From contig NC_085117.1 of NCBI RefSeq assembly GCF_030269925.1, positions 1,178,001 to 1,242,000 on the forward strand: a stretch of 64,000 nucleotides of DNA, in the 5' to 3' direction. A program made the translations under genes and the position numbers. Within the stretch, counting starts at the first letter, position 1. Each line of letters begins with the position of its first letter. Source of the stretch: Bombyx mori. Taxonomy: Eukaryota > Arthropoda > Insecta > Lepidoptera > Bombycidae. Positions 9,249-20,558 of the stretch are shown piece by piece. The notes under the pieces are model-generated. The model was not told where the DNA came from. It did no database searches and was given only the letters and a program-made list of their open reading frames with translations.

Positions 9249-11395
9249 TTATGATAACGTTCTATTACATATTCTAAAAAGTAAATTAGATAAATTAAAG
9301 GTTCCCTATTTTTTAACTAATTCCATTGTAAATCTTCTTTCGGAGAGGAAAATTATTTTAGATGTTGGCGGCCCTTATAAGCAGGTATGGAGAGGTTTGC
9401 CACAGGGTTCTGTTCTGAGTCCTTTATTGTACAATATTTATACACATGATCTAGAAGGTTCAGTCGAAGATTCAGTTAGTTTATTACAGTATGCCGATGA
9501 CTTGGTTATTTATGCCTTTGATATGTCTGTAAGTACTGCTGAACGATATGTTTCCTCCTCTTTATCTTTGCTAAAAATCTGGATGGATGCAAATGGTCTA
9601 GATCTGTCTCCCTCAAAAAGTACCGTTGTACTTTTCACCAAATCCCGTACTCCTTGCTCACCTATTATAACATATGATGGCGATATATTACCCATTAGAA
9701 ATCAAGTTAAGTTCTTAGGAGCTATTCTTGACGGGTCAACCACACTGCGAATTTGTGGTTAGTAAATGTGAGCGAAACTTGAACATGCTGAGATGTCTCG
9801 GTGGGGTTTGGTGGGGTGCTCACCCGGCTACACTGAGGTTGGTGTATAATGCTGTCATTAGAAGTATACTGGATTTTGGGACCTTTTTCTTAGACCCAGG
9901 TAATGTGGCTGGCTTTAGAAAACTAGATCTCATACAGTCTAGGGATTGTTTCTGGTGCCATGAAATCGAGCCCGGTTAATGCTCTGCAAATAGAATGTTG
10001 TGACCCGCCTTTAAACTTAAGACGTCAATATCTGTCCGATAGATTCATTTTTAAAATTGTTCAGTTCCATAATCATCCCCTCATTTCGAAACTAGAGTTT
10101 CTTTCTAAAAAAGTACCCTCTTCACATAAACCTTTACCTTGTCTGTTAAAAAGATTCCTGAAATTCAAACAATTACAAGCCCCAACTCATTCTTTTCAGG
10201 TGCTTCCTTTATTTGGCGCTTCTTATGATTCTCTTTTACTTTCTCCAGTGATTTGCTTTTCTCTTGGCATTGAAAAATCTGATTTTAATGCCAATGAAAA
10301 TTTTAATTGCAATGTCAATAGTAAATGGCCTAACTGGCATCAAATTTATACAGATGTATCTAAACACTCCAGTGGGTGTGTTGGTGTTGGAGTGTATCAC
10401 AAACAGTACAACATAGTTCAGAAAATTAAATTACCTCCGGAATCATCGGTCTTTACCGGTGATTGTTTTGGACTATTAAAAGCTCTTGAATATGTGCTGT
10501 CTTTCAAACTAAAAAAAAACCGTTGTATTTACTGATTCCTTAAGTGCATTACAGAGCTTAGCAAAATTGTCACTAAAACTTAACCCTTTTTTCATGTAAT
10601 ATTTGAATGTAAGAGAAAGCTGTTGCACTGCCAATCACACAACTATTTAGTATCATTTTGTTGGGTACCTACTCACTGTGGCATATCTGGAAATGTGAAA
10701 GCTGACAGTTTGGCCAACAGTGCTACTGTGACCGGTGACGTATACCCGTACAAGAATTTTGGCCATGATCTTGCTGCTTTGCCCGGCATATGCCTCCACA
10801 AATCGTGGAATATGTGTTGGGAAGAGAGCGGCCGGATTAAGGGTCGTTTCTTGCATGCTATACAGTCTTCCGTTCCCAGGAAGCCATGGTTTGCCAAATT
10901 GTCGTTTGGTAGGACCGCCACTTCTACTATAATTCGTATGCGTCTGGGACATAACAGCCTTCCAGTTCATTTGAACAAACTTGGTATCGTAACTAGTACC
11001 GCCTGTGAGTGTGGCGAGAGTTATTGTGACCTGAATCATATTTTCTTTTCTTGTCCTTTATATACTTCTTTAGTATCTCTCTCTGTTCCCCTTCCTACTA
11101 ATATTTCTTTACTTCTTCGAGATTTTAATCCCCTTGTATATAGTAGTTTAAGTAGGTTTATTTTAAATAATAACATTAAACTATAATTTTGATTTATTTT
11201 CCCTGTTATATAATTATTCTGATTTTTTTGTAAATTCAATTCGTTCTAAATCATTTATGTTTCGTTGCGATAAGTTTCCTTCGTTTTTTATTATTTATAA
11301 ACTGTAAATAAATAAAACGGCGAATTATAAAAACGTTATTACTTGACGCTGGCTAATGCACAAACCGTGCCAGAGCCAAAAAATAAAAATAAATA
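9249..11395 (+). mobile_element. I-like LINE, copy A, 5'-truncated
   Basis: Begins abruptly at 'cttatgataacgttctattac', which matches position about 22200 of the full copy B, and runs collinear with it to the shared 3'UTR and tail (11393). By eye it is almost identical to copy B, so it is young. Lesions visible: loss of about 12 bp near 9383, loss of about 12 bp near 9731 (both in the RT), a further deletion near 9943, and an extra A in the poly-A run near 10515 in RNase H. The catalytic YADDLVIYA is kept. The polyadenylation-like aataaataaaa is at about 11308. Confidence 0.9.
9397..11186 (+). pseudogene. I-like LINE ORF2 remnants: RT, RNase H, zinc-knuckle-like C-terminus
   Basis: Four frames together cover the ORF2 C-terminal half: 9397-9762 (RT, YADDLVIYAFDMS), 9728-9979 (RT thumb), 9960-10535 (RNase H start IYTDVSKHSSGCVGVGVYH; here the second motif reads FTGDCFG where copy B has FTGECFG, an E-to-D change at the catalytic Glu) and 10623-11186 (RNase H end WVPTHCGISGNVKADSLAN, then CECGESYCDLNHIFFSC). 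The frameshifts make it non-functional. Confidence 0.85.
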
Positions 11396-12186
11396 AAAAG
11401 AAAGTTGTACAAATTAGTACAAAATGTTTTGTATTTAAAGAGAACTTTAAAACGCACATGAGAATGCATCCTTCTGAAAAACGTCATGTTTGTGAAGTGT
11501 GCGAAAAACGCTTTACACGAATTGCTGATTTGAAAACACACATTAGAATACATACTGCGGAAAAACCTTACATTTGTGAAATATGTAGAAAAGGTTTTTC
11601 CCAAATTAGTAGTTTAAAATCTCATATAAGAATACATACTGGAGAAAAACCGTACATTTGTGAAGTATGTAGAAAAGGTTTTGCCCAAATTGGTAATTTA
11701 CAATCTCATATAAGGATACACACTGGAGACAAACCGTACATTTGTGAACTGTGTCAGAAGTGCTATGCACGAATGGATACTTTGAAAATACACAAGAGAA
11801 CACATACTGCAGAGAAACCTTATGTTTGTGAAGTGTGCGAAAGACGCTTTACACAAATTGGTGAATTAAAAACACACATTAGAATACATACTGCGGAAAA
11901 ACCTTACATTTGTGAAGTATGTAGAAAAGGTTTTGCCCACATTGGTAATTTAAAATCTCATATAAGGATACACACTGGAGAAAAACCGCACATTTGTGAA
12001 GTGTGTAGAAAAGGTTTTAACCAAATTAATCATTTAAAATCCCATCTAAGAATACACACTGGAGAAAAACCGTACATTTGTGAAGTGTGTCAGAAGTGCT
12101 ATGCACGAATTGATACTTTGAACATACACAAGAGAAGACATACTGCAGAGAATTTCTTTTCTACTGAAGAGACTTTTCGCGAATGA
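11395..12186 (+). CDS. C2H2 zinc-finger gene A, 5'-cut by a LINE and 3'-frameshifted
   Basis: Sequence-specific DNA-binding type protein. The ORF carries a headless first finger (KCFVFKENFKTHMRMH; the first Cys pair is missing because LINE copy A joins here) followed by eight complete C-x2-C-x12-H-x3-H fingers with TGEKPY or TAEKPY linkers. Examples: KRHVCEVCEKRFTRIADLKT, KPYICEICRKGFSQISSLKS. After finger 9 the frame ends with a non-finger tail (ENFFSTEETFRE). More finger sequence continues out of frame to about 12720 (SYVCDMCKKSFAQMSCLKKH). The promoter and natural start were lost with the 5' part, so this is probably a pseudogene. The fingers are nearly identical to those of loci B, C and D. 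No ZAD or other accessory domain is seen. Confidence 0.75.
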   Translation, partial: KKKVVQISTKCFVFKENFKTHMRMHPSEKRHVCEVCEKRFTRIADLKTHIRIHTAEKPYICEICRKGFSQISSLKSHIRIHTGEKPYICEVCRKGFAQIGNLQSHIRIHTGDKPYICELCQKCYARMDTLKIHKRTHTAEKPYVCEVCERRFTQIGELKTHIRIHTAEKPYICEVCRKGFAHIGNLKSHIRIHTGEKPHICEVCRKGFNQINHLKSHLRIHTGEKPYICEVCQKCYARIDTLNIHKRRHTAENFFSTEETFRE

Positions 12187-12830
12187 GTAATTTAAATATC
12201 CACATAGCAACACATTTGGCAGAGAAATCTTATGTTTGTGATATGTGTAAAAAATCTTTTGCACAGATGAGTTGTTTAAAAAAACATATATGTAAAACAC
12301 ACTGCTGAAAAACTTTGTTTGTGATGTGTAATAAAAAGACTGCATAATTTCATTGTTAAAAAATGCAGATGATAACACATAAAGCAGAAACATATTTCAC
12401 AATTTGTGAATCACAAATTTGTCATCTATGAACACACATGAGAATACATACAGAAGACAAACCGTCTGCTAGTGAAGTTTGTACATAAGGTTTTACACAC
12501 ATCAGTCATTTAAAAACACACAAAGATACCTTCTAGAGAAGAAGCCCTATTATTGTGAATTGTGTGGAAAAGGTTTTTCAGTGTTGGTAATTTTAATTCA
12601 CATATGAAAACGCATATTTGAGAAAAACAGTATTCATGTGTAAAGTGTAACAAAGCATTTGCACAAATTGATAGTTTAATAATGTATCTGAGAATATATA
12701 ATATCATAAAATGCTTGATCGTTGCAAGAATTTCTAGGTTTTTATGAATTTTTTTGATGTAAATACATAATGTCGTATACAACTTGTAAAAGACAAATGC
12801 CATTCGGAACTTTATGGTCCTTGCAAAACA
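12187..12830 (+). pseudogene. Zinc-finger gene A, decayed 3' finger region
   Basis: Out-of-frame finger remnants match the 3' parts of loci C and D: SNLNIHIATHLAEKSYVCDM near 12190-12290, then hacgcataaagcagaaa-type text at 12365, and finger pieces with TYK/CTKGFTH and KRFFSVGNFNSH-like text at 12420-12700. Several stops and shifts. Confidence 0.7.
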
Positions 12831-13640
12831 ACTCATTATAACCTAGGCCTCATATTTTCTGAGAAATAAGCTTGAACATAGCCATGCAAAGTTGTTGATT
12901 TTCTCTCTACTTTGTCCAAACAATAATAATACAGTTAAAATATATGTTTCCAAATAGACAGATTCCATACCCATGAAGTATTGGAGTAGTATTCATATTT
13001 AACCTTGTCATAAAAGGTCAAAAGTTTAATTTTTATGTTTTGGAGATGGGCAAAGTTAGGCAGATTTTTTGAAGCAGCGTTATGGGATTATTCGAAGCAG
13101 TAATGCGTTTGTAGATGTCTATGGGCTCCAGTAGCCACTTAACACCAGGTCGGCTGTGAGCTCGTCCACCCATCTAAGCAATAAAAAGAAACATGTACAT
13201 ACTTAGAACGAAATATTCGAGGGCTGTCATTATAGAAAATAAAACTACATATTATTGAATAAAAAATAAATTGACATTTTCTTTTATATTGCACCCGGGT
13301 AACAATTTGTACTTGTAATGCAATAATCAAAATACAATACGTTCATATCAATTAAGAAAATAAATGTAATTTTTTAAAGTACATCCTCATGTGGAGCGGT
13401 CATCCTCAGGTCAAGATTTTCAGGCATTGGTTTCCAAAGACAAATATCCAAATTTGAAGAAAATGTTTTGAACAACTGCTTTCGTTACTGCCATCTACAG
13501 GAGCAATGAGAAACTAATCGAATCGAAGCCATCTAGTAGCCGACGCCCGTAAACATTTTTGTTGAGTGCTTGAGTTGCTTAATTAGAACTAATTTATGTG
13601 TATTAACTATGAAATAGATTCTAAGATTAAACTTCACTTT
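12831..13640 (+). repeat. Segmental duplication downstream of zinc-finger gene A
   Basis: This stretch (from 'aacctaggcctcatattt' to 'tgcttaattagaactaattt') is repeated almost unchanged at 32815-33632 after gene C, and its first part (12850-13080) appears inverted at 18160-18390. It includes a Bm1 tail (13096-13188). The match shows that flanking non-coding DNA was duplicated together with the zinc-finger gene. Confidence 0.85.
13096..13188 (+). repeat. Bm1-type SINE, rearranged 3' piece
   Basis: 'gcagtaatgcgtttgtagatg' joined to 'ctatgggctccagtagccac' and 'ctgtgagctcgtccacccat': an internal part of the SINE is missing between the two blocks. The same deleted form occurs at 14178-14275 (inverted) and 33090-33180. 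Confidence 0.75.
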
Positions 13641-13988
13641 TATGTTAATAATTTTAATAGAACAAATTAGAGTACATATTTGTACGCTGAACTATAATGT
13701 TTCATTAAAATTCAATAAATTTCTTTGATAGATCGCAGAGTCGTTCGTCAGTTGTTTTTTTTACCTATCGGATCAGAAACGCGACCCACTGAGAAGATCC
13801 GACGAGAGCCTCGGTGGGCCTTTCATCAGTGAACAGTGGGTTTTGGTTCTAATAAAATTGGCCACCCCTGGGTTATAGCCTTCCTCAATAAATGGGCTGA
13901 AATAATTTTTCAAATCAAATTGTTGATTAATTTTAATATTTGTCGTATTACGTTGACGTAAAAAAAAAAAACTTGCCATATTTGTATA
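13641..13988. other. No gene seen; AT-rich, one fragment of an unclassified repeat
   Basis: About 13770-13862 holds 'gcgacccactgagaagatcc', which reads like the 3'UTR of a dispersed silkworm element, but the clade is not clear. Nothing else is supported. Confidence 0.4.
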
Positions 13989-14285
13989 ATTTTTTTATTG
14001 TTTAGGTGGGCTGACGAGCTCACGGCCCATCTACGGCCCATAGATGGGCCCCGGTAACCAAATATTTAATAAAAAAAATGGATGCTAAATAGCATCAATT
14101 TTTTTTATTAAATATTATGTTGTTTTATTTTCTATGACAGCCCTTTAATATCCTGTTATAAGTAGGTATGTACATGATTTTTTTTATTGCTTAGATGGGT
14201 GGACGAGCTCACAGCCGACCTGGTGTTAAGTGGCTACTGGAGCCCATAGAAATCTACAAACGCATTACTGCTTCAAATAATCCCG
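13989..14285 (-). repeat. Two Bm1-type SINE pieces, inverted
   Basis: Tail pieces at 13989-14058 and 14178-14275 in minus orientation ('attgcttagatgggtggacg'). Between them, 14090-14175 ('ttttattttctatgacagccc') is an inverted match to 13195-13270, so the SINE and its flank were duplicated as a unit. Confidence 0.7.
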
Positions 14286-14855
14286 AAACGCATTCTCCTC
14301 CTCCTCGCGTCGTTTCCCCACTGCTGAGGGTCGTGACCATTATATGTCGTCAGGATTTTGCTCCTCGTAACGTCCCGCCAGCGCCTCCGATCATCAGCCG
14401 CATGAAGGGCGTCGTGGAATGGAATCTCTAGTGTGGTGCGGATTTGGTCGAACCACCTTGTCGGACTGCGCCCGCGCGGTCTCTTTCCCTCGATCTTCCC
14501 TATCACGAATAGTCTCTCTAAGCTATCCGGTGTTTTCCGAGCAATATGACCGAAGTACTCGAGTGCGCGGCGAAGGCAGAGTGTGACAGTCTAGTCTTGA
14601 TCTGCAGTTGGTCTAAGATAGACAGATTGCTTCTCTTCGCTGTAAAAGGTATCCGGAGAATTCTTCTCCAGCACCACATCTCAAAAGCATCCACGCGTTT
14701 GCGATCAGCCGCTTTAAGGGTCCAGGTCTCCGCTTCGTATAGAAAAATGGAAAAGACCAGAGTGAGCACCAGTTTTATCTTTGTTTTGTGGGTAATGTTA
14801 CGTTCTTCCAGATTTTACCGAGCTCAGTCATGGCTCCCTTTGCCATTCCGATACG
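14286..14855 (-). pseudogene. RTE-clade LINE, 3' ORF fragment
   Basis: Minus-strand frames read MAKGAMTELGKIWKN, LYEAETWTLKAADRKRVDAF, MWCWRRILRIPFTAKRSNLS and MIGKIEGKRPRGRSPTRWFD, the characteristic C-terminal region of insect RTE-type reverse transcriptases. Frames are shifted relative to each other (14769-14518, 14506-14273), so it is inactive. Confidence 0.85.
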
Positions 14856-14862
14856 CCGTCTT

Positions 14863-17800
14863 TTATTTTTTTATTGCCTTTGTAGGCAGACGAGCGTACG
14901 GCCCACCTGATGGTGAGTGGTTACCGTCGCCCATGGACTTCAGCAATGCCAGGAGCAGAGCCAAGCCGCTGCCTACTGCTTAATACTCTCCACAAGCCTC
15001 GTTTGAAGAAGGACATGTCATAGCGCTCTGGAAACACCGTGGAGGGGAGCTCATTCCATAGCCGGATGGTACGTGGCAAAAAGAACTCTGGAAACGCACT
15101 GTGGATGACCGCAGTGGCTCCAGGTAGTATGGATGAACTCTACTCCGGTGGCGGGCGGTGCGATGGTAAAAACGAGACGTTGGTATCATCTCGAACAATT
15201 CCTCAGAGCACTTTCCATGGAACATGCGGTACAAAATACAGAGGGAACCGAAGTCCCTCCGCAGACCCAGAGGCTCCAAGCGATCCGTGAGAATGGGATT
15301 ATCGACAATCCGAACGGCTCTCTTCTGTATGGAGTCAAATGGAAGAAGCTGGTATTTGGGAGCCCCGGCCCAGAGATGGGAGCAGTACTCGCGAGGCCGG
15401 ACTTGTGCTTTATAGAGCAAAAGTCTTTGTCCAGGCGTGAAGTACCGCTTCACTCTGTTGAGGACTCCCAGCATTTTGGACGCCAACTTGGTTTTGCCTT
15501 CCAAATGACTCCGAAATTGGACATCGCCCGAAATGTCGACCCCAAGTATCCCGATACTCTCGGAAGGTTGCAGGGATACTCCTTGGAATTGCGGCGCCAT
15601 GACAAAGGGGTCCTTCTTCGCAGTGAACGCGCAAACTTGTGTCTTTGTCGGTTTGAATTGAACCAAGTTCAATTCACCCCATTCTGAGACTCGCCCCAGA
15701 GAGTTCTCCACTTCAGACACAAGTTTTGATCGTCTCTCTTGCACCACGCTCCGAGAGAGACTGATGGCCGATATATCGCGCATCCCCCGTGCCGTCATCC
15801 GCATAGCAATGCATGCCATCAATAGACAGCATGTCATTGATATACAGGATGAAAAGCGTGGGGGAGAGCACTGAACCTTGTGGAACGCCAGCGTTAATGG
15901 TCATGGTATCAGAGCAGTCACCGTCTACAACGACCGTGATGCTCCGCCCATCCAAAAAGCTAGCGATCCACTTGCAGAGACCCTCGGGGATTCCGTAAGA
16001 TGGTAACTTCGATAGAAGTGCCCTATGCCAGACCCCGTCGAAGGCCTTCGCGATATTAAGGCTCACAGCAAGAGCCTCGCCCTTGCTCTCCAAGGCTTCA
16101 GCCCACCTGTGAGTAAGGTATACAAGAAGATCGCCAGCTGAGCGACCGTGACGGAAACCGTACTGTCGGTCACTGATCAGCTGGCGATCCTTTAGATACT
16201 TCAGGAGTTGTATATTTATTATTCGCTGCATCACCTTGGAAAGCAAGGAAGTTATCGCGATAGGCCTATAACTCGATGGGTCCAACCGGTCACCCTTCTT
16301 GGGGATAAGGTGGACGTGGGCGGTCTTCCATGAAGACGGAACCCTTTTAGTGCAATAAGAGAGGCGATACAAACGCGTTAGCGCAGGCGTCAGCTCAGGG
16401 GCGCACGTTTTCAGAACCACTGCAGGGATGCCGTCTGGCCCACTCGACTTATGGACGTCCAGGAGTCGGAGCTCCCGCCTGACTGCACACTGCGTGAAGC
16501 AGATCTTAGGCAGGGAGCTATCACACCGGGGGATGTTCGGTGGTGTGGCACCCCCGTCGTCCACGGTCGAGTTCGAGGCGAAGAGTTTGACCAGAAGGTC
16601 AGCCTTCTCTTTCGCACTATGGGCCAAACTGTCATCGGACTTGCGCAGTGGTGGGAGACTAGACCTGCAAAAGTTTCCTTCTGCAGCTTTGGCGAGCGAC
16701 CAAAAAGCACGGCTCCCAGAGGGATAGCTATTTAGTCGCTCGCCAACTCTAGCAACGTACTCCGAGCTCGCCTTGGCAATAACCTTCTTGTAGGACCTGG
16801 AAGCGGCGTTATATTTCCGCCTTTCCTCTGAGATGTTAGGATCCTTTACGTCTCCTGGCATTATCCCATACCACGTATGCGGACCGCTTGAGGTGTACAG
16901 CATCCCTGCTGACATTGTTATACCAGGGTTTACTGCGACCCCCAACGGGCACCTCAGAGGAGGGAATAAACAATTCCATCCCCTGGAGCACCACGTCTTT
17001 AAGACGGTCCGCACAGACATCAGGATCAGCAGAGGAAAAGCAGAACCGCCCCCAATCCATCCCAATCTGCTGACATATACTTCCAAATCCTTCGACGTTT
17101 CCTTCCAATACCTGGTCGTCGTTCGACGACCAGGTATCGACGAGAGTGGTACAACAGCATGGATAAGGCAGTGATCAGACGATCCAAGTGGAGCGTCGAC
17201 CACCACACTGTATCTAGCCGGATCCGTGGTCAGCAGAAGGTCCAACTGAGAAGGTTCGTGCCTCTCGATATCTAGGACACGGGTGGGCTGTGTCACCAGC
17301 TGGGAAAAGCCGTAGGCCAAGGCGAAATCGTAGGCAGTCCGACCCGGGAGGTCAGTGGCTCTGGACCCCAACCACTCTTGGTGGTGAGTGTTAAAGTCTC
17401 CAAGGACCACCACCGCCGCAGATGGGTACTGCTCAAGTACGCGGTTAGTCCCCTCTTGCACATGCTCAATCAGAGCTGAACCTGCATCACTGCTGTGGGA
17501 CCTGTACAGGCAGGCGTAGATTCGAGTACAACCCCCGTGATCCACGCGCAGCCACAAGAGGGACAGGTCCCGTTGTTCGAGGCCTCGTAGACGGCGACAA
17601 CAGACATCAGCCCGAACGAATACACACACCCCGGCTTTACGCAGGAAGTTGTGCTCCAATACGTAGCCGGGGTATTCAAGATACGAGGTTTCATCCGGAG
17701 CTGATATCTGCGTCTCCGTCAGAAACAGTAGGGCAGGCTGCGCCATCTCAAGATGGTGGTGTACGGCGTCAAGGTCGCTATGTAGGCTCCTGACATTGCT

Positions 17801-18140
17801 GAAATCCACATTAAATGTGGAATAGGGGATCGCCGATATAACCCTTTTTTTGTTTATGACTTTCATTTTTGTTGTTCTTTGGAGAGTGGGATAGGGTGAG
17901 GTAGGATGTTCGAAGTGAAATCATGACAACACCTGAATAAAGCGCGGAACATAGTGTGTGGTCGATCACGGGTTGCGTGAGAGACCGACGCAGGGCATGG
18001 AAGGGCCCCCAGTCCACCCTGCGTGCGATCGCCGGGATCCACTCCGGTCTCCGACTTCGGCACGACGACCGGAGGTTCGCTGGATCCGGTATTGTTAATA
18101 TTGGAGCTAAGGTAAATAAAGTTGTCAACAAGCTCAAGGT
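14863..18140 (-). mobile_element. Jockey/CR1-group LINE, minus strand, 5'-truncated
   Basis: The 3' end is at 14863-14880 (a-rich tail seen as 'ttttatttttttattgcctt' on +), with the 3'UTR at 14880-14980. ORF2 lies at 17866-14980. Upstream 17870-18140 is ORF1-end or 5'UTR-like GC-rich sequence. A 5'-truncated second copy of the same 3' end is at 39403-39850, and a third tail piece is at 53904-54010. Confidence 0.8.
14980..17866 (-). pseudogene. Jockey/CR1-group LINE ORF2: endonuclease and reverse transcriptase, frameshifted
   Basis: From 17866: endonuclease motifs FLTETQISAPDETSYLEYPG, LGDFNTHHQEW and LGSSDHCLIHAV; RT motifs SSGPDGIPAVVLK, YRPIAITSLLSK, QYGFRHGRSAGDL, AGVPQGSVLSPTLFILYIND and HCYADDGTG. 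There is a shifted patch near 16840-17100, where the correct text lies in another frame. The main frame breaks just after YADD (about 15790) and continues in the 15837-14980 frame (KPTKTQVCAFTAKKDPFV, LWAGAPKYQLLPFDSIQKRA, MTCPSSNEACGEY). In the A box FDG of AKAFDGVWH is kept. At least three frameshifts, so inactive. No RNase H. Confidence 0.85.
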
Positions 18141-18390
18141 TTAGTGTTCCACATTACTCCTTCAAAAAATCTACCTCACTTTGTCTATCTCCAAAACATA
18201 AATAATAAAACTTTTGACCTTTTATGAGAAGGTTAAATATGAATACTACTCCAATACTTCATGGGTATGGAATCTGTCTATTTGGAAACATATAGTTTAA
18301 CTGCATTATTATTGTTTGGATATAGTTCTCAAAATATCAACAACTTTGCATGGCTGTGTTCAAGCTTATTTCTCAGGTGTTGTCTATTTT
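18141..18390 (-). repeat. Inverted copy of the zinc-finger downstream block
   Basis: From 'aaaaaatctacctcactttg' to 'gcttatttctcagg' this is the reverse complement of 12850-13080 and 32825-33055. It fits as the downstream flank of minus-strand zinc-finger gene B (24400-25060), now separated from it by LINE copy B. Confidence 0.8.
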
Positions 18391-18750
18391 TAAACTTTTT
18401 TAAATAAAAGAAATACATTAAAACGTTGTTATTATTTAAATAATATTTATTTTTGTTGATCGTTTGAATAGTAATAATAATAATTCTATTTCAAAAGTAA
18501 AATCTATGAATATATAAATCTATTTAATTAAAAATTGACAAAATTATTATTAATATTATTAAAATTTTAAATAAAACAAAAAGGAATTTATGTACACGTA
18601 TATTTCATTTAAATATTGGCGCTTACTTGAAGTACTACTAGCGCAACATTACGGTCATAAGAAAACATGGAGTTAATAAGTACCTACAACTAAGAAACAC
18701 AGCGCCGTAACTTGGCTACTTCGGAAAAATAATATCTGGCTACCCTGCTG
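18372..18750 (-). mobile_element. hAT-like MITE, partial copy
   Basis: Reverse-complement match to 43048-43440, ending at the TIR-like 'tggctaccctg' (about 18735-18746). The other end is missing here. It carries the same 'gcgccgtaacttggctac' and 'caagcgccaata' type blocks. Confidence 0.65.
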
Positions 18751-19022
18751 CTAATGAATTGTCTCAATATGGCCTAAAGGTCTAGATACCAGTCACAACC
18801 ATAGACTATACACGTAATATATGGTCTCAATAATAATCTAATGGACCTTTGAATTTGGCGGGCGCGGTTTTTGTTTGAATTTGTTGAAAAATATTTTTTT
18901 TTAATCTATTAAGTGATCAGAATAGTTAAAACTTGTATATATTTGTAATTTTTATTATTATTTAAATTTTTTTGTATTTTATTCTTTTTTTCTTCGAGTT
19001 GGGGTAAGTTTTTTATATTTAT

Positions 19023-20558
19023 ATGAACGAGCCTCCGGACCCGGGGGGCACAGCGCCCCCCGCGGTTGCATTTGTCACAATCTCCAACGAATCCGGAATG
19101 GATTCTGACTGCTCTTTGGTGTCTAAAAGGAAGCTGAAGCGTAACCAGCTCCACAAAATTTGTAAAAATTGTAACAAAAGGAAAAGAAAAAATAATACAG
19201 AAACATTTAAACAATCGGACTGTCAATGCAAAGACGAATTTACTGAGAGCACTATTGATTTGCCTGCACCTGGTCCTTGCACTGATACATCTTCAAAGCC
19301 CGTTCCTCCCACTGATATGTCTCATAAAGCCTCCACACAAATTGGTAGGGCTAGTTATGATGCCAATGACCACGGCCCGTTTGTGGTACACGTGCAGAAA
19401 ATACAGTCTGCTGATGATGATGGTACAACATTACACCCAGTTGTGTTTGGCAGATTTTTAAAAAAAAATTTTTTCAAAAATATTGTTAACGGAAGTTTGA
19501 AACGTATTGGCCGAAATAAAATGACACTTTCTTTTAATAATTATACAGACGCTAACAGCTTTGTCACTTCAAACTGCTTAGCTACAAACAACATGAAGGC
19601 TTTTATCCCAACTTTTAACATTACGAGGATGGGTTTAGTTAGGGGAGTCCCAACTGAGTGGTCCCCTGAAGATATTATGCAGAACACTAATGTACCCATT
19701 GGGTGTGGGGAAATTCTGAAAATTAGAAGACTAAACTATAAAGTCATGATAAACAACACACCCACATGGAAACCTTCGCAAACAGTCGTGTTTACATTTG
19801 ATGGACAAGTTTTGCCCAAACGTGTATTTATGTGTTATAATTCTATGCCTGTTAAATTGTATATATACCCAACCATCCAGTGCTTTAATTGTTGCCGCTT
19901 TGGGCACACCAAGGTCCAATGTAGGTCAAAGCCCAGGTGCTTCAAGTGTGGTCAGGGCCACACTGGAGATACTTGTAATGTGGAGGAAGACTGTGTATCT
20001 TGCTGCTTATGTTCTGGGCTGCACTTTGCTTCGAGCAAAAAGTGTCCAGAGTACGTGAGACAAACAGATATTAAAGTAACAATGGCAGAGAATAGCTTAT
20101 CCTATATTGAAGCGTCAAAATTACATCCCCCCATTTCTAAATCATTTGCTGATATTGTATCCTCTCTCCCAACTAAATCTGTTCCTGGTGGAAATACAGT
20201 ATTGCCTGGTTCACCATCCTCACGTACAATATCTTATAAAAAAACAGTCTTCACTAAACCCAGAACTCCTCCTCAACACAGTAAAGGTTTTGATCATGTA
20301 GCACATGAGTCTCTTGTAAGGGACTACAATATGCCAGAGCCTTCTAATGGATGTGCATTACCATCCTCGTCTAATGCAAATTCACAACAGACAATAGCAG
20401 AGTTAATTACTATATTGATCAAATTACTTTCTGAACCCAATTTATCTATACCGTCCCACGCTGCTAATTTAATTCGTACTTATACTAATATTAATAATGG
20501 CCAACATGGACAAGTTAGTTCAATGGAATTGCCGCAGTATTATAAACAAAAAGCATGA
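19023..20558 (+). CDS. I-like LINE ORF1 protein (Gag-like, zinc knuckles)
   Basis: A 511-residue open frame starting MNEPPDPGGTAPPAVAFVTI; the same start is seen in copy C. Residues about 28-80 are Lys-rich and Cys-rich (KLKRNQLHKICKNCNKRKRK). About 110-285 holds a conserved middle domain (GPFVVHVQKIQSADDDGTTL, LVRGVPTEWSPEDI). Three adjacent zinc-knuckle-type motifs follow at about 286-345 (CFNCCRFGHTKVQC, CFKCGQGHTGDTC, CCLCSGLHFASSKKC). It is expected to bind the element RNA and form the cytoplasmic RNP. ORF2 overlaps its last 62 bp in another frame. Confidence 0.9.
   Translation: MNEPPDPGGTAPPAVAFVTISNESGMDSDCSLVSKRKLKRNQLHKICKNCNKRKRKNNTETFKQSDCQCKDEFTESTIDLPAPGPCTDTSSKPVPPTDMSHKASTQIGRASYDANDHGPFVVHVQKIQSADDDGTTLHPVVFGRFLKKNFFKNIVNGSLKRIGRNKMTLSFNNYTDANSFVTSNCLATNNMKAFIPTFNITRMGLVRGVPTEWSPEDIMQNTNVPIGCGEILKIRRLNYKVMINNTPTWKPSQTVVFTFDGQVLPKRVFMCYNSMPVKLYIYPTIQCFNCCRFGHTKVQCRSKPRCFKCGQGHTGDTCNVEEDCVSCCLCSGLHFASSKKCPEYVRQTDIKVTMAENSLSYIEASKLHPPISKSFADIVSSLPTKSVPGGNTVLPGSPSSRTISYKKTVFTKPRTPPQHSKGFDHVAHESLVRDYNMPEPSNGCALPSSSNANSQQTIAELITILIKLLSEPNLSIPSHAANLIRTYTNINNGQHGQVSSMELPQYYKQKA

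Noticed and set aside
16428..16735. Overlapping plus-strand frames of about 95-99 residues
   Set aside because: Shadows of the minus-strand LINE ORF2 in GC-rich sequence.
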